From Cohnella baijiui (GTDB taxonomy: Bacteria; Bacillota; Bacilli; Paenibacillales; Paenibacillaceae): a DNA stretch of 64,000 nucleotides. Location of the stretch: the NCBI RefSeq assembly GCF_020731285.1, contig NZ_JAJFOW010000017.1, positions 47,993-111,992 on the forward strand, given 5' to 3'. Position numbers and translations under genes: made by a program. Below the pieces are notes generated by a model. It was not told the DNA's origin. It saw only the letters and a program-made list of their open reading frames with translations, and did not search any database. Shown here one piece after another: positions 31,874 to 41,985 of the stretch. Position 1 is the first letter of the stretch, and every line of letters begins with the position of its first letter.

Positions 31874-34800
31874 TTGAAATGTAAGCTATCTAAGTTACTC
31901 TCATTTCTTTTGATTGTCGTCATTGCCTTTCAGTCATTTCCTGTTTCGACGCACACAGCTAGCGCGGCTACATTATCGGAAGAAGCGAAAGCCGTTTTGC
32001 GAAAATACGGGATTCCCGAAACAGCTAGCGGAAGACAAATTAACGAGAAATATCTTCTTAATAAAATGGGGTACGGGGAGGCTATCGTAGTATATGGTGA
32101 TCCGGGTGATGTCCCAGGTAATAGCGACATGCGGAACGGGCAGAAGCGTTACTTAGGCTGGGATACCCAGGGGAATCTGTTTACGAACTGGAAGTTCCCT
32201 CACGACGTGGATGTAACCGGAAGCATCGGCAAGCGCTGGATTACCAAGCCTTGGGATGAGGATGAAGGTATGAGACGAAACTTGCACATAGACTCATACC
32301 GATCTAACCTCTCGATTGTCAATGCAATAAAAGACAACATGATAGATACCTACACACAGGGTAACTGGCTCAACAGCTATAACCGCCTATCAGGAAATAA
32401 CTGGACGGTAACTACTCTTCTAAATCATGCAATTATTCTTACTCCGCCAACAAGCTTTTCTCCGGGTTCGGTCCAAATGTGGAGCATGGGCGGGGACGGC
32501 AAATGGTGGTATCAGACCTTTCCTGTAAAGCCGCTGATCCCCATCGTTCCGAATGTTCCAACCATCGACCTGACGATTACGTATGTTGATCATCCAGCTG
32601 CGGTATACGTGAATGATCCGGTAACGATCAAGGTAACGGCGAAAAACTTGGGGGATGCCAACAGCGGACCGTTCGAGATCGGTCTGTTCGGAGTAACGGT
32701 TCCGAACGTTAGAGTCTCGAACCTGGCTCCGAGCGCTACAACTGTCGCGACCTATAACACTTCTTTCGCCACCAAGGGATTGAAGAATCTAAGTGCAAAG
32801 GTTGACATAACCGGCATCGTACAAGAAACCAATGAGGACAACAACGTTTATCCGTTTCAGATTATGGTGAATGTGAAGGGACAACCAGGACAGCCGGCCG
32901 AACCGGTTGACCCGATCGCCATCATCAGCCACTTGGAAGGGGACAACCAAGAGAAGTCCAACATCACTATAAAGCCCAATACGGACCCGAAGCTTGGGAG
33001 CGAGAAGTCATACTCTCCGGATGGCTCCGCGATCGTAAAAAGCGAGTGGCGCTTTAAGCCTCCGATCGGTGAAAACAAGCTGAATCGTAAACCGACCGTA
33101 GACGATTTCGCCAAGGAAGGCACTTTTGTAGTTGAGCTCCGCGTCACCAACGCCAATAACAGAGTGTCGGAGTGGACACATCTCACGATTCAGGTTGACG
33201 ATAATCGGCCACCGCCAAAGCCGGAAATCGGGGTTAATGCCGTTTTTGTCCCGAGCACGATCATTACGGGAGAAACCTCCACGATCCAAGGCACCGGGTT
33301 CGGATACGACAATTTTAGTTGGTCGTTCTCCCCGAACCTACAACCGCTGGTCTCCGATTCTTCTGGCATGAACGTAGGACCGTTAACGTTTTCGGAGCCG
33401 GGCGTATACTCCGCCAAAATCACAGTAACCAATTCGTACGGCGACGAAGCGAACAGCACAGCATTCTTGACCGTCATTGACCCTCGGCCGACTGCTGTCG
33501 TATCCGGGATTAGCCGCTGGATTCAGGGGCGCCCTCTGCCTCGGCCATATGACTTGCTCAATTCGTTTACGCCTTTAGCGGATCGCGGTGTCACGATCAA
33601 CCACGACAAAGACGAGATGCGTTACAAAAAGGAAGACGCCGACTCTTATACGTCCGGCTGGCCTACTGTAGCGCCTACGGAGCTCGGCAACTATTCCATC
33701 GAAGGGAAGGTCTACGATTCGCAAGGGCGCGTGAGCGAATGGGGATCGACGATACTCGAAGTGGTTCCGGATCAGCCGCCGGTTGTTGAACTGGTCGCTC
33801 CGGAGGAAACATACCGCAACGCAGACACGACGATCTACATCGACGCGTATAGCCCGGACAACGACAACATTACGTATCTCAAGCTCGAAGAACGGTACGA
33901 TTCTAACAACGACGGCAACTTCGAGGACGAAAGCTGGAGAACCGTTTACGATGGCGATTTTACGCTAACCTACAAGGCGAAATATACGACCGTAGGCAAG
34001 CGGCAGTATCGAGCTACCGTTAAGGAAGAGTATGGCTTGTCGGCCACATCCAATATCGTAACGATCGATGTTTTAAACCTGGCTCCAACGGTTAACTTCA
34101 ACGCCTATGGGATCACCCAGCAACCGGGTCAAGATCCGGACAGCGGCCCGCCTGTGACGAATTACGCGCCGGAGTCCATTCTGCGATCATGGGTGTTCAA
34201 AAAGCCTTACACGGGCGGCAACGCAAATAAAGTGGCTTGGAAAGCGGATGCCTCCACCCTCTCAACGAAGGCTGCCGTGAAAGCCAACTTCTTCGTTGGG
34301 TTTCCGGATTCGGGGAAAGGGGCAAACGCACAATCCCGGTATGACCTTAACCCTGACAACTTGGAGCTAAAAGATCCCTGGAGACTCTCTCTTGGTGATG
34401 CGTTCTCTGAACCGAACGGTAGCGGCCAAATGCAAAGCTACCAGGTTGTCGCTCCTGTTATCTCTAACCAAATTACAAGCACGGGGAAGATGTTAACGGT
34501 TGGAGAAGTCAGACCTTATTCTGCATGGGACTGTACAGATCCGAAATACGATAAATGCGGGTTCAGATATCAGGTCTATGATGCAAACTCGGGAACGGTA
34601 TTAAAAACCTGGTACGTCACAAAAAATTCCCCGGAGTACGGATACTTCTTAGGGATTGGCCCTGACGAGAACATCTATACATTAGCAGGAACGTCCATTG
34701 TCGTTTATGATTTTGATGGGCAAATCGTGAGGGCGTATCCGGGGGCCAGCGGTTTAGCGGTTTATGATTATCAATTTTCGAGCGATGGCAAGTCGATATA

Positions 34801-37800
34801 CTATGTAGGCTTGGGCTTGGATCTGAAATTACATCTCGTTCATTATTCTTTGCAGTATCAAACCGTGCTCTACAATGCCGTTATGTCTCGCGTTGGGGGT
34901 GACATGGTTGGCGCATATCTGACGCTAGCTCGTGATGGGAGCGCCTATGTATCCGCGCAGTACAAGACGCCTTGGGGCGGATCTAGCGGCACCTGTAACG
35001 GATGTACCCAATTTAATACGATCCTGTTTGGGATTAATCCAAGCGGCGTAGTCAAAGGCTCATTCGACTGGGGACTTGGATTTTCCTCCTACCCAATCGT
35101 GTCCGATGACGGCAGCAAAGTTTATACGCATACCCTATGGAGGGCTTGGCAGGAGTTAGAAGGCCTCTTTGCTTTCGATTCCAGCAATATGTCTTCGTTG
35201 GGGAACACGTGGGAATATTCGAGTATTTCGTTCCTGGACAAGAATCTGCTGTTCTCCAATCCAGTCTATAAGTCGGATGGGAACGTCCCGTGGTACAACC
35301 AGCAATATAGAGGCTATATGCACAATTTAGCGTGGGATTACTACTTTACAACCACAGCATTGCGTTATTGGGGCCAGTCTGACGGGTCGGATATTGGCAT
35401 TGTCCCGTTTACAACCCGGGAAGATGCCAATTCTTCTGACGCTCGGATCGAGAATAACAAAGTATCCTTCTTCAAAAACGGGACGCTGGTTAAGCAGCTG
35501 CAGTACCCGACATACGTACCGCCAAGGCAATACCCTTATTCCAATTCGTCGTATTCGAATATTCTGCCGAACGGATCGATGTACATCTTCACCCAGCTTA
35601 GGGACTGGGGCGGCAATCAAATGGGCGAAATTGTAAACGCAACCCAAGTGTACCCGACGCTGGTTTCGCCGCTTCTTTCGAAGACATCGAATAACTTCCC
35701 GATTGGCAAAAATGCGGATACGGTCGAAATCATTGACGATGACTGGGGCGGTTTAACGTACGACCCGGCATCCAAGTTTATCAACCAAACGCTCGAATTC
35801 AATGTCGGGGTGAACCATGCGGCAAACGACAAAACGGTTGGAGCCGCGATTCAGATCCAAGACGAGAAAAACATGTATGCGGTCGAATGGACCAACAACA
35901 CCCTATCCTTGTACCGGGTGGTAAACGGAACGAAGACGCTGCTCCAAGCGAACCCGTTGAATCGTTCGCCTTATATTGCTTACCCGGTAAAAATCGAGTC
36001 CGTTGCAGGGGTGCTAAAGGTATTCGTCAATAATGTCCTTCGCCTCGAAGTGAACGACAACACGTTCACCAAAGGATCGGCAGGCATCATGTCGCTTGGC
36101 CAGCAGCAAGCGTCCTTTAGCAATATGAAGCGTACGAATTACGGGACGACGGTTCCGCAGCCGACCTACGAAACGGCGCTCGTCGGAGATCCGATCATGT
36201 ACGAAAAGCTGTTCATCGACATCGAGGGAGATCCGAAGCACGCGGAGGAGTGGACATACCGTCACAACCAGTACTACTTCGAAAACCCTGAAGGTGTCAG
36301 CGCCTATGACGGCAAGACGTTTAGCGAAACGATCAATGCGTTGGACAAGCCCGGCAAGTACGAGATCACGTTCCGAGCGCAAGACGATCCAGGCTTCGAG
36401 GGGTACCGACTGTTCTCCGAGCCCGTTACCAAAACCTTGTATGTCCATCGGCGGCCGGTAGCGGTGCCAAACGTGACCTTTACCGGGATCGTTTATCCGG
36501 AAGGCGAAGCGTTGGATTACTTAACGAACGACCAATCGTACGATCTGGACGTTCCCGGAAGGCTTCAAGACCGGCTTTTCCGGACACGTTGGGGAGATGA
36601 AACGAATTGGACCTATGGGCAGCGGAATTTTTACAATCGGCCAGGCGTGGAGCTCATCATCCAGGAGCAGGTTCAGGACATCCATGGGGCATGGTCCTAT
36701 TGGGCGGAACAACGTCTCTACAAAGATGCACTTAACCCAATAAATCAGACCAAGCCGTCGATGATGATCACGGTTCCGAATGGCACTGCGACTAACCCAA
36801 CCGTGTATTTGAAGGACCCGACCACGCATTGGAATTACTACGATGCACAAAACGACCCGCAGGAGATGTTCAGTCTGACGTTTACGTACGTCGATAGCGG
36901 GGAAACGGCGTTCTTCATTCAGCAAGCTAGCTCCGATAAGTTTTTCGAAGCTGCCCAAGGAACATTCGATACCGGGCGGGTTATCAAGGTACAGGGTCGC
37001 GTCTTCTTAAAGGGAGCATGGTCCGACCCGAGTAACATCGTATACTTCATCATCAACAAGCCGCCAATCGTGACGCTCCTGAACTATAACGGACCGGATG
37101 CGGATCACCCTATCTACATCAATTCCAATCAGCCTTTGTTCCAGGTGTCGGTCAAAGATCCGGAGAACGACCCGATCCGGTACGTGGATTACGAGACGTT
37201 CCTGGCGGAATTGGGCTTGAAGGTAGTGGACACGGAAACCGCGACTTCGGCCATATCTTACAAACCGACATCTCCGCTGCCGGAGGGCTTGCAGATATGG
37301 CGAGCGCGGGCGCACGACGGTTATCAATGGGGACCCTATTCGACGAACGGATTCTTCTTCGTGGATACCGTGCAGCCGGAAGACACGAACGAAGTGCTCG
37401 ACATCAAGCCCACGTCGGTCAAGGTTACATTCGATGCTTTCAAGGATGCAGCTCCGTCGTCCGGGCACGACTACAGGCGTTTCTATATGCAAAAGGTGAA
37501 CGCCGACGGCTCTACAACGAACATCGATTTGAACGGAGACGGGGTTGCCGAGAACTACGTGACGCTGCCCAACGCTTCGCGGTCCTATGAGGTCGGAGGC
37601 CTCATTCCGGGTCAAACCTATCGATTAATGGTCGTCGACTGGGATCGCGCGGGGAATATGGGCAAGTATGCGTACATTTACTTCGTGACGAATCGGCCGC
37701 CTACAGGCGACTTCGGGTGGACGCCGACACTCGTGTACGAGGGGGATACGGTCGCGTTCCGCTCCGAGGTCGACGACCCGGATCATGACGATCTGGACGT

Positions 37801-38404
37801 CATCTACGAATTGGTTTCTCCTTCGGGAGAGAAGAAAAGCTACAGCTACGTTTTGAAGTATCCATACCCTGCGACCGCTCCGACGCTGCGGACGTTGGAG
37901 GTCGGCGATTGGACCGTCACGATGACGGTAAGCGACCGGATTGCGCCACCGGTGACCGTCCGCAAGACGGTCAAGGTATGGCCGCTCGGCATCACCGGTG
38001 CGGTGCGCCATACGGAGGCGTGGGAAGCGAACCGGCTGCGCTACAACGAAGCCAACCCGAAGTCCCCGCGTCCGGCTCACTGGTTCTGGGCGGGCGAAGC
38101 GTTTGTCCTGGAAGCCTCCGTAACGGATACGGGCGCTTCCGAGACCAAGCCGCTGTCCGTGACGGTGCAGGCGGAGCAGGGACTGCGAGCCGATTTGCGT
38201 ACGACGGACGCGGCGAGACCGGTATTCTGGAAAGGGACGATCCAGAGCCGGGACTACGGCCGCCCGTTGACGGAGCTTCCCGAAGGTCCGTACACCTTCG
38301 TCTTTAAGGTGAAGTACAGCAACGGCATTGAAAAGACCGCGGAAGCGGGCATCGTCATCCGGGATACGATCGACGACTATGTGCAGGTCCATCGGGTCCA
38401 ATAA
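31874..38404 (+). CDS. Giant secreted multi-domain protein (CARDB, PKD-like, propeller-like, LamG-like)
   Basis: 2,176 residues. TTG 31874 is preferred: ACGAGGAG lies eight bases upstream and the chain then starts with a clean signal peptide ending ASAA; GTG 31865 is too close to it. Approximate order: unique N-terminal domain (35-225), CARDB-type module (about 235-330), PKD/Ig-like modules (330-735), a beta-rich propeller-like region with two cysteine pairs (about 770-1270), a LamG-like sandwich (about 1280-1420), and more Ig/PKD-like modules to the end. There is no SLH or sortase motif of its own. Such chains usually bind glycans or surfaces; coupling to the SLH gene suggests retention at the cell surface. 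A specific function cannot be given. Confidence 0.7.
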   Translation: MKCKLSKLLSFLLIVVIAFQSFPVSTHTASAATLSEEAKAVLRKYGIPETASGRQINEKYLLNKMGYGEAIVVYGDPGDVPGNSDMRNGQKRYLGWDTQGNLFTNWKFPHDVDVTGSIGKRWITKPWDEDEGMRRNLHIDSYRSNLSIVNAIKDNMIDTYTQGNWLNSYNRLSGNNWTVTTLLNHAIILTPPTSFSPGSVQMWSMGGDGKWWYQTFPVKPLIPIVPNVPTIDLTITYVDHPAAVYVNDPVTIKVTAKNLGDANSGPFEIGLFGVTVPNVRVSNLAPSATTVATYNTSFATKGLKNLSAKVDITGIVQETNEDNNVYPFQIMVNVKGQPGQPAEPVDPIAIISHLEGDNQEKSNITIKPNTDPKLGSEKSYSPDGSAIVKSEWRFKPPIGENKLNRKPTVDDFAKEGTFVVELRVTNANNRVSEWTHLTIQVDDNRPPPKPEIGVNAVFVPSTIITGETSTIQGTGFGYDNFSWSFSPNLQPLVSDSSGMNVGPLTFSEPGVYSAKITVTNSYGDEANSTAFLTVIDPRPTAVVSGISRWIQGRPLPRPYDLLNSFTPLADRGVTINHDKDEMRYKKEDADSYTSGWPTVAPTELGNYSIEGKVYDSQGRVSEWGSTILEVVPDQPPVVELVAPEETYRNADTTIYIDAYSPDNDNITYLKLEERYDSNNDGNFEDESWRTVYDGDFTLTYKAKYTTVGKRQYRATVKEEYGLSATSNIVTIDVLNLAPTVNFNAYGITQQPGQDPDSGPPVTNYAPESILRSWVFKKPYTGGNANKVAWKADASTLSTKAAVKANFFVGFPDSGKGANAQSRYDLNPDNLELKDPWRLSLGDAFSEPNGSGQMQSYQVVAPVISNQITSTGKMLTVGEVRPYSAWDCTDPKYDKCGFRYQVYDANSGTVLKTWYVTKNSPEYGYFLGIGPDENIYTLAGTSIVVYDFDGQIVRAYPGASGLAVYDYQFSSDGKSIYYVGLGLDLKLHLVHYSLQYQTVLYNAVMSRVGGDMVGAYLTLARDGSAYVSAQYKTPWGGSSGTCNGCTQFNTILFGINPSGVVKGSFDWGLGFSSYPIVSDDGSKVYTHTLWRAWQELEGLFAFDSSNMSSLGNTWEYSSISFLDKNLLFSNPVYKSDGNVPWYNQQYRGYMHNLAWDYYFTTTALRYWGQSDGSDIGIVPFTTREDANSSDARIENNKVSFFKNGTLVKQLQYPTYVPPRQYPYSNSSYSNILPNGSMYIFTQLRDWGGNQMGEIVNATQVYPTLVSPLLSKTSNNFPIGKNADTVEIIDDDWGGLTYDPASKFINQTLEFNVGVNHAANDKTVGAAIQIQDEKNMYAVEWTNNTLSLYRVVNGTKTLLQANPLNRSPYIAYPVKIESVAGVLKVFVNNVLRLEVNDNTFTKGSAGIMSLGQQQASFSNMKRTNYGTTVPQPTYETALVGDPIMYEKLFIDIEGDPKHAEEWTYRHNQYYFENPEGVSAYDGKTFSETINALDKPGKYEITFRAQDDPGFEGYRLFSEPVTKTLYVHRRPVAVPNVTFTGIVYPEGEALDYLTNDQSYDLDVPGRLQDRLFRTRWGDETNWTYGQRNFYNRPGVELIIQEQVQDIHGAWSYWAEQRLYKDALNPINQTKPSMMITVPNGTATNPTVYLKDPTTHWNYYDAQNDPQEMFSLTFTYVDSGETAFFIQQASSDKFFEAAQGTFDTGRVIKVQGRVFLKGAWSDPSNIVYFIINKPPIVTLLNYNGPDADHPIYINSNQPLFQVSVKDPENDPIRYVDYETFLAELGLKVVDTETATSAISYKPTSPLPEGLQIWRARAHDGYQWGPYSTNGFFFVDTVQPEDTNEVLDIKPTSVKVTFDAFKDAAPSSGHDYRRFYMQKVNADGSTTNIDLNGDGVAENYVTLPNASRSYEVGGLIPGQTYRLMVVDWDRAGNMGKYAYIYFVTNRPPTGDFGWTPTLVYEGDTVAFRSEVDDPDHDDLDVIYELVSPSGEKKSYSYVLKYPYPATAPTLRTLEVGDWTVTMTVSDRIAPPVTVRKTVKVWPLGITGAVRHTEAWEANRLRYNEANPKSPRPAHWFWAGEAFVLEASVTDTGASETKPLSVTVQAEQGLRADLRTTDAARPVFWKGTIQSRDYGRPLTELPEGPYTFVFKVKYSNGIEKTAEAGIVIRDTIDDYVQVHRVQ

Positions 38405-38492
38405 CGCAAGGATGGCCGGGCGATGCGCCGCCAGACCTGCCGGTCAGCGTCGAAAAGGGCTGACGGCATAAGATGAGGCACGCTAACACGAA

Positions 38493-38539
38493 AAAAGAGG
38501 GGCATACGGGTTCGTAAACGAACCGTATGCCCCTCTTTT
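38493..38539. terminator. Convergent terminator
   Basis: AAAAGAGGGGCATACGG pairs with CCGTATGCCCCTCTTTT; a single unpaired G extends into a TTCG/CGAA top. It serves the giant-protein operon and the minus-strand NUDIX gene, whose stop codon touches it. Confidence 0.9.
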
Positions 38540-39201
38540 CATGTCTCGTCGAAGGCTTCCAAGTCGGATGTCGCCATGGCGTTCAGCGCCTCGAAGCAGC
38601 GAATATAGTAGGCCGGATCGCGCGGGACGAAGGCGTCCGCCGAGACTTCCGCCTCCACCGGGGCGAGCCGTCCGTCTTTCGTCAGCCCGACGCCTCGGGC
38701 GAGCACAGAGGCGACTTCCCCCCGAACGAGCGCGAGCAGCGCCTCGGCATCCGCTTCGTACAGGCCGGCGACTTCCTCCGGCTGCAGTTGGAACGCGTTC
38801 AGAGCGCGCACGGTCAGGCAGCCGAAGACGACGCTCTCCTCGCGGTCGATATACGGCACGCCGCCGGCCACGCCGCTGTCCTCTTCGCGGAACGTTCCGA
38901 GCGGGATCAGCCGCTCGAACGGCACCGCGAAGCCGATCTCCTCCTCCATCTCTCGCGCCGCGTCCCGGACCGTCTCTCCGGCTGACAGGTGGCCGGCTAC
39001 GGTAATGTCGTAGCACCCGGGATTCGTATCCTTAGTCGCCGTGCGCCGTTGAAACAAGATCCGAGCCCGGCCATCCTCGCCGCGCCTGGCCAGCCAGCAG
39101 TGAAAGGAGCGGTGCCACAGCCCCTTCGCATGCGTCTCCGCCCGCGTAGCCGTGCCGATCCATTGGCCTTGCTCATCGTAGATGTCGAACCGCTCTGCCA
39201 T
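38539..39201 (-). CDS. NUDIX hydrolase
   Basis: 220 residues. The NUDIX box is complete: GHLSAGETVRDAAREMEEEIG, with REMEEE giving the Mg2+-binding glutamates. The opening ERFDIYDEQGQWIGTATRAETHAKGLWHRSFHCWL is that of the isopentenyl-diphosphate isomerase-like or YfcD-like subgroup, which often carries an N-terminal D-E-x-x-x-x-G pattern. Substrate probably a nucleoside diphosphate derivative; not readable. Monocistronic, minus strand. Confidence 0.88.
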   Translation of the reverse strand: MAERFDIYDEQGQWIGTATRAETHAKGLWHRSFHCWLARRGEDGRARILFQRRTATKDTNPGCYDITVAGHLSAGETVRDAAREMEEEIGFAVPFERLIPLGTFREEDSGVAGGVPYIDREESVVFGCLTVRALNAFQLQPEEVAGLYEADAEALLALVRGEVASVLARGVGLTKDGRLAPVEAEVSADAFVPRDPAYYIRCFEALNAMATSDLEAFDET

Positions 39202-39281
39202 ATCCCCACTCCTCGCATCGTTCAGCCGCTTACGAATTCCCAGCCCCCGCGATTGCGCGCCTTCCAGTCGTTAGACAAGCC

Positions 39282-39785
39282 TTAACCGGCTTGTCCGGCG
39301 CCTTCTTCCAGCACCGACGTGCAATGAGAGCAGCGCGAGGCTTTGAGCGGAATGACGGAAAGGCAATACGGGCACTCCTTGGACGTCGGTTCCTCGGGAG
39401 CCGCTTCCTCCGTTTTCTTTTTCGCGGTCAGCTTGTTGACGACTTTTACCATCATGAAGACGCTGAACGCGATGATGAGGAAATTCAGGATGATGTTGAT
39501 GAACTGGCCGTAGGCGATGACGGGCACGCCATTTTTCTTTGCCACATCCAAAGTATCGATCGTTACCTGGACGTTATCCTTCACCGGCGTCGCCCCGATC
39601 TGCCAGAACAGATCCTTGAAGTCCACGCCGCCCAGCAGGAGCCCGATCGGAGGCATCACGATGTCGTTGACGAGCGAGTTGACGATCTGCCCGAAGGCGC
39701 CGCCGATGATGACCCCGACCGCGAGGTCGATGACGTTGCCGCGCATGGCAAAAGTTTTGAATTCGGTAAGAGTTTGCCGAAACAT
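39282..39785 (-). CDS. mscL: Large-conductance mechanosensitive channel MscL with C-terminal zinc ribbon
   Basis: 167 residues from ATG 39785, with GGAGG eight bases upstream. MFRQTLTEFKTFAMRGNVIDLAVGVIIGGAFGQIVNSLVNDIVMPPIG is the canonical N-terminal helix and first membrane segment; QFINIILNFLIIAFSVFMMVKVVNKL is the second. It opens under high membrane tension to release solutes during osmotic downshock. The C-terminal extension holds CPYC (C138, C141) and CSHC (C152, C155), a zinc-ribbon knuckle pair absent from the common 130-150 residue channels, placed after the cytoplasmic helix bundle. Confidence 0.93.
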   Translation of the reverse strand: MFRQTLTEFKTFAMRGNVIDLAVGVIIGGAFGQIVNSLVNDIVMPPIGLLLGGVDFKDLFWQIGATPVKDNVQVTIDTLDVAKKNGVPVIAYGQFINIILNFLIIAFSVFMMVKVVNKLTAKKKTEEAAPEEPTSKECPYCLSVIPLKASRCSHCTSVLEEGAGQAG

Positions 39786-39902
39786 GCCGATAACCTCCAC
39801 TTTTTGGTTAGAATTAGGAGAGGATTTTTGGAAAATCCGTCGAAGATTAAGTTTATCACGAAATAATTGTCATTTTAGCCTGAAGATGCGAGGGATTGGC
39901 TT

Positions 39903-41672
39903 ATGAACGGTACCGGAGCGGTGTGGTCCGCTAGTTTTCTGCTGCTGGCGCTGTTAATCAGCATACTCGCATCATATACCATGTTTAACTTCACCGGCAA
40001 TCTAAGGCGCAAAAACAATCAATTTCGCGTCTTTTGGCTGTTAGGCGGCGCATTCGTTTTCGGCATCGGCATGTGGGTGAAGCACTTCGTCGGCATCCTC
40101 GCGGAGGGCGAGCCGATCTTCATCACCTGGAGCATGCCCGTCGCGCTGCTATTCACGATTTTCTTCTCGCTGATGGCGTTCGTCATGCTTACCTTCCACA
40201 ATGTCATCCGCTACCGCCTGCTCGTCGGCAGCTTGATCCTCGGCTTCGGCGTCACCTTCATGAATTACTTCAGCGTGCTGGGTCAGCCGATTCGCGCGCC
40301 GGTCGTCGAGCCTTCGCTGCTCGTGCTGTCGCTGCTCTTTTTGTTCAGCGGCACGTACGCCTCGCTTTGGCTGTCGGAGTTGTCGGCGGAGCGCTTCACC
40401 TGGCTGGCGAGCCTCGTACTCGGATTCTCGGTCTTCGTCGAGCAGCTGCTCGGCTCCAAGGCGCTGCAGATCGAGTACCTGTCCCCTTTCTACGGCGCCA
40501 GCGTCGACAAGATGAATCAGGACATCAACCTGCTCACGCTGATCATCGGCCTGGGCATGCTGCTGCTTCTGGTGTCCACGCTGTTCACCTGGTACATCGA
40601 CAAGCGGATGAACCAGATGGACGAGCGGTACAAGCTGCTGGTCGAAAATTCGCTCGACACGATCGCCATCTTCAAACGGGACAAGTGGGTGTTCGTCAAC
40701 GCGGCGGGACTGCGCATGTTCGAGGCGGAGGAGCCGAGCGAGCTGCTTGGCGCTTCGATCTTCGCCTTTCTCCGTCCGGAGGATCACGAGGCGGTGCGGG
40801 AGCGGATGCACAATCTCGTCATCACGGGCAATAGCGGGCCGCTTGAGCAGGAGTGGTATACGCTGAAGGGCAAGATGCTGAACACGGAGATCGTGGAACT
40901 CATGACGACGCTCGAGAACGAACCTGCCATACAGGTCATCATCCGCGACATCTCCGAGCGCAAGAAAAACGAGGAGCTGCTCATCAACTCCGAAAAGCTG
41001 TACGTCGCCGGCCAGCTCGCCGCCGGCATCGCCCACGAGATCCGCAATCCGCTCACTTCTTTGAAGGGGTTTCTGCAGCTGCTCGCATCGGGACGCAAGG
41101 ACTCCGGCACTTACTACGACATCATGAAGTCGGAGCTCACCCGGATCGAGGGCATCGTCAGCGAGATGCTCATGCTATCCAAGCCGCAGGTCTACGACTT
41201 GTCCTACCACGACGTGCGCAGCAGCATGAGAGAGACGGTCACGCTGCTCGAGACGCAGGCGATTTTGCACAGCATCATGATCGAGACGGACTTCGGACCC
41301 GACCCTCTATGGGTGTATGGGGTGGAGAACCAGGTCAAGCAGGTGTTCATTAACGTCATCAAAAACGCGATCGAAGCGATGGTCGACGGCGGGGCGATCC
41401 GGGTGCGCATGCGGCGCGTGGACGATACCGTCCAGATCCGCATTTCCGACGAAGGACCGGGCATCGAAGAGACGCAGCTGTCCAAGATGGGACAACCGTT
41501 TTATACGACCAAAGACAAAGGCACGGGCCTCGGTCTGATGGTCAGCTACAAAATCGTCGACAACCACCAGGGAAGCATCCGCGTCGACAGCGAGCTCGGC
41601 AGCGGCACGACCTTCGTGATCACGTTCCCCTTTCGCTATCCGGAAGCCAGCAGCATCAAGAAGAGCGGTTGA
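39903..41672 (+). CDS. Membrane sensor histidine kinase with PAS domain and degenerate MHYT-type sensor
   Basis: 589 residues. Seven hydrophobic segments (about 8-235) resemble a MHYT sensor: GMWVKHFVGILA and FMNYFSVLG correspond to the MHF/MHY motifs, but methionine 1 is K60 and the second motif has N121 for His. A PAS domain follows (about 240-360), then HisKA with H378 in AHEIRNPLTSLKGFL, and HATPase (NAIEAM, DEGPGI, GTGLGL). PAS-HisKA kinases of this build in spore formers include the sporulation kinases KinA-E. No response regulator is adjacent, as with those orphan kinases. Confidence 0.85.
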   Translation: MNGTGAVWSASFLLLALLISILASYTMFNFTGNLRRKNNQFRVFWLLGGAFVFGIGMWVKHFVGILAEGEPIFITWSMPVALLFTIFFSLMAFVMLTFHNVIRYRLLVGSLILGFGVTFMNYFSVLGQPIRAPVVEPSLLVLSLLFLFSGTYASLWLSELSAERFTWLASLVLGFSVFVEQLLGSKALQIEYLSPFYGASVDKMNQDINLLTLIIGLGMLLLLVSTLFTWYIDKRMNQMDERYKLLVENSLDTIAIFKRDKWVFVNAAGLRMFEAEEPSELLGASIFAFLRPEDHEAVRERMHNLVITGNSGPLEQEWYTLKGKMLNTEIVELMTTLENEPAIQVIIRDISERKKNEELLINSEKLYVAGQLAAGIAHEIRNPLTSLKGFLQLLASGRKDSGTYYDIMKSELTRIEGIVSEMLMLSKPQVYDLSYHDVRSSMRETVTLLETQAILHSIMIETDFGPDPLWVYGVENQVKQVFINVIKNAIEAMVDGGAIRVRMRRVDDTVQIRISDEGPGIEETQLSKMGQPFYTTKDKGTGLGLMVSYKIVDNHQGSIRVDSELGSGTTFVITFPFRYPEASSIKKSG

Positions 41673-41985
41673 TCGAGCCGTTCCCGGCCGTCATCCCCGA
41701 TTTCCGCCCTCGCGCGACATTCCCGTCCCGCGCCGTCTCTTGATTTCTCCGATTCACTTTTCTTTCCCAAGGCCTCCGAATCCGCTCGTCCCCTCCGATA
41801 GGCACACCTAAGCCCGATCACCGGGCGGCCGAGAGGTCGTCCCTGGCGTCGGGCTCGATTCGTTTTTGGCGCGGAATGCAGCCATTAGGGACGAAAGGAC
41901 GAGATCTTCGATCCAAACGAGGCGAAAATGGGTTATAGTGAAGTGGAAGGATATGGAGAAACGGAGAGCGGGAGGGTGAACTCGG
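41673..41985. other. Gap between kinase and dehydrogenase genes
   Basis: About 310 bases. No gene or stable hairpin with a T run was found. TATAGT near 41934 could be a -10 element for the following gene, without a convincing -35. Confidence 0.4.
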
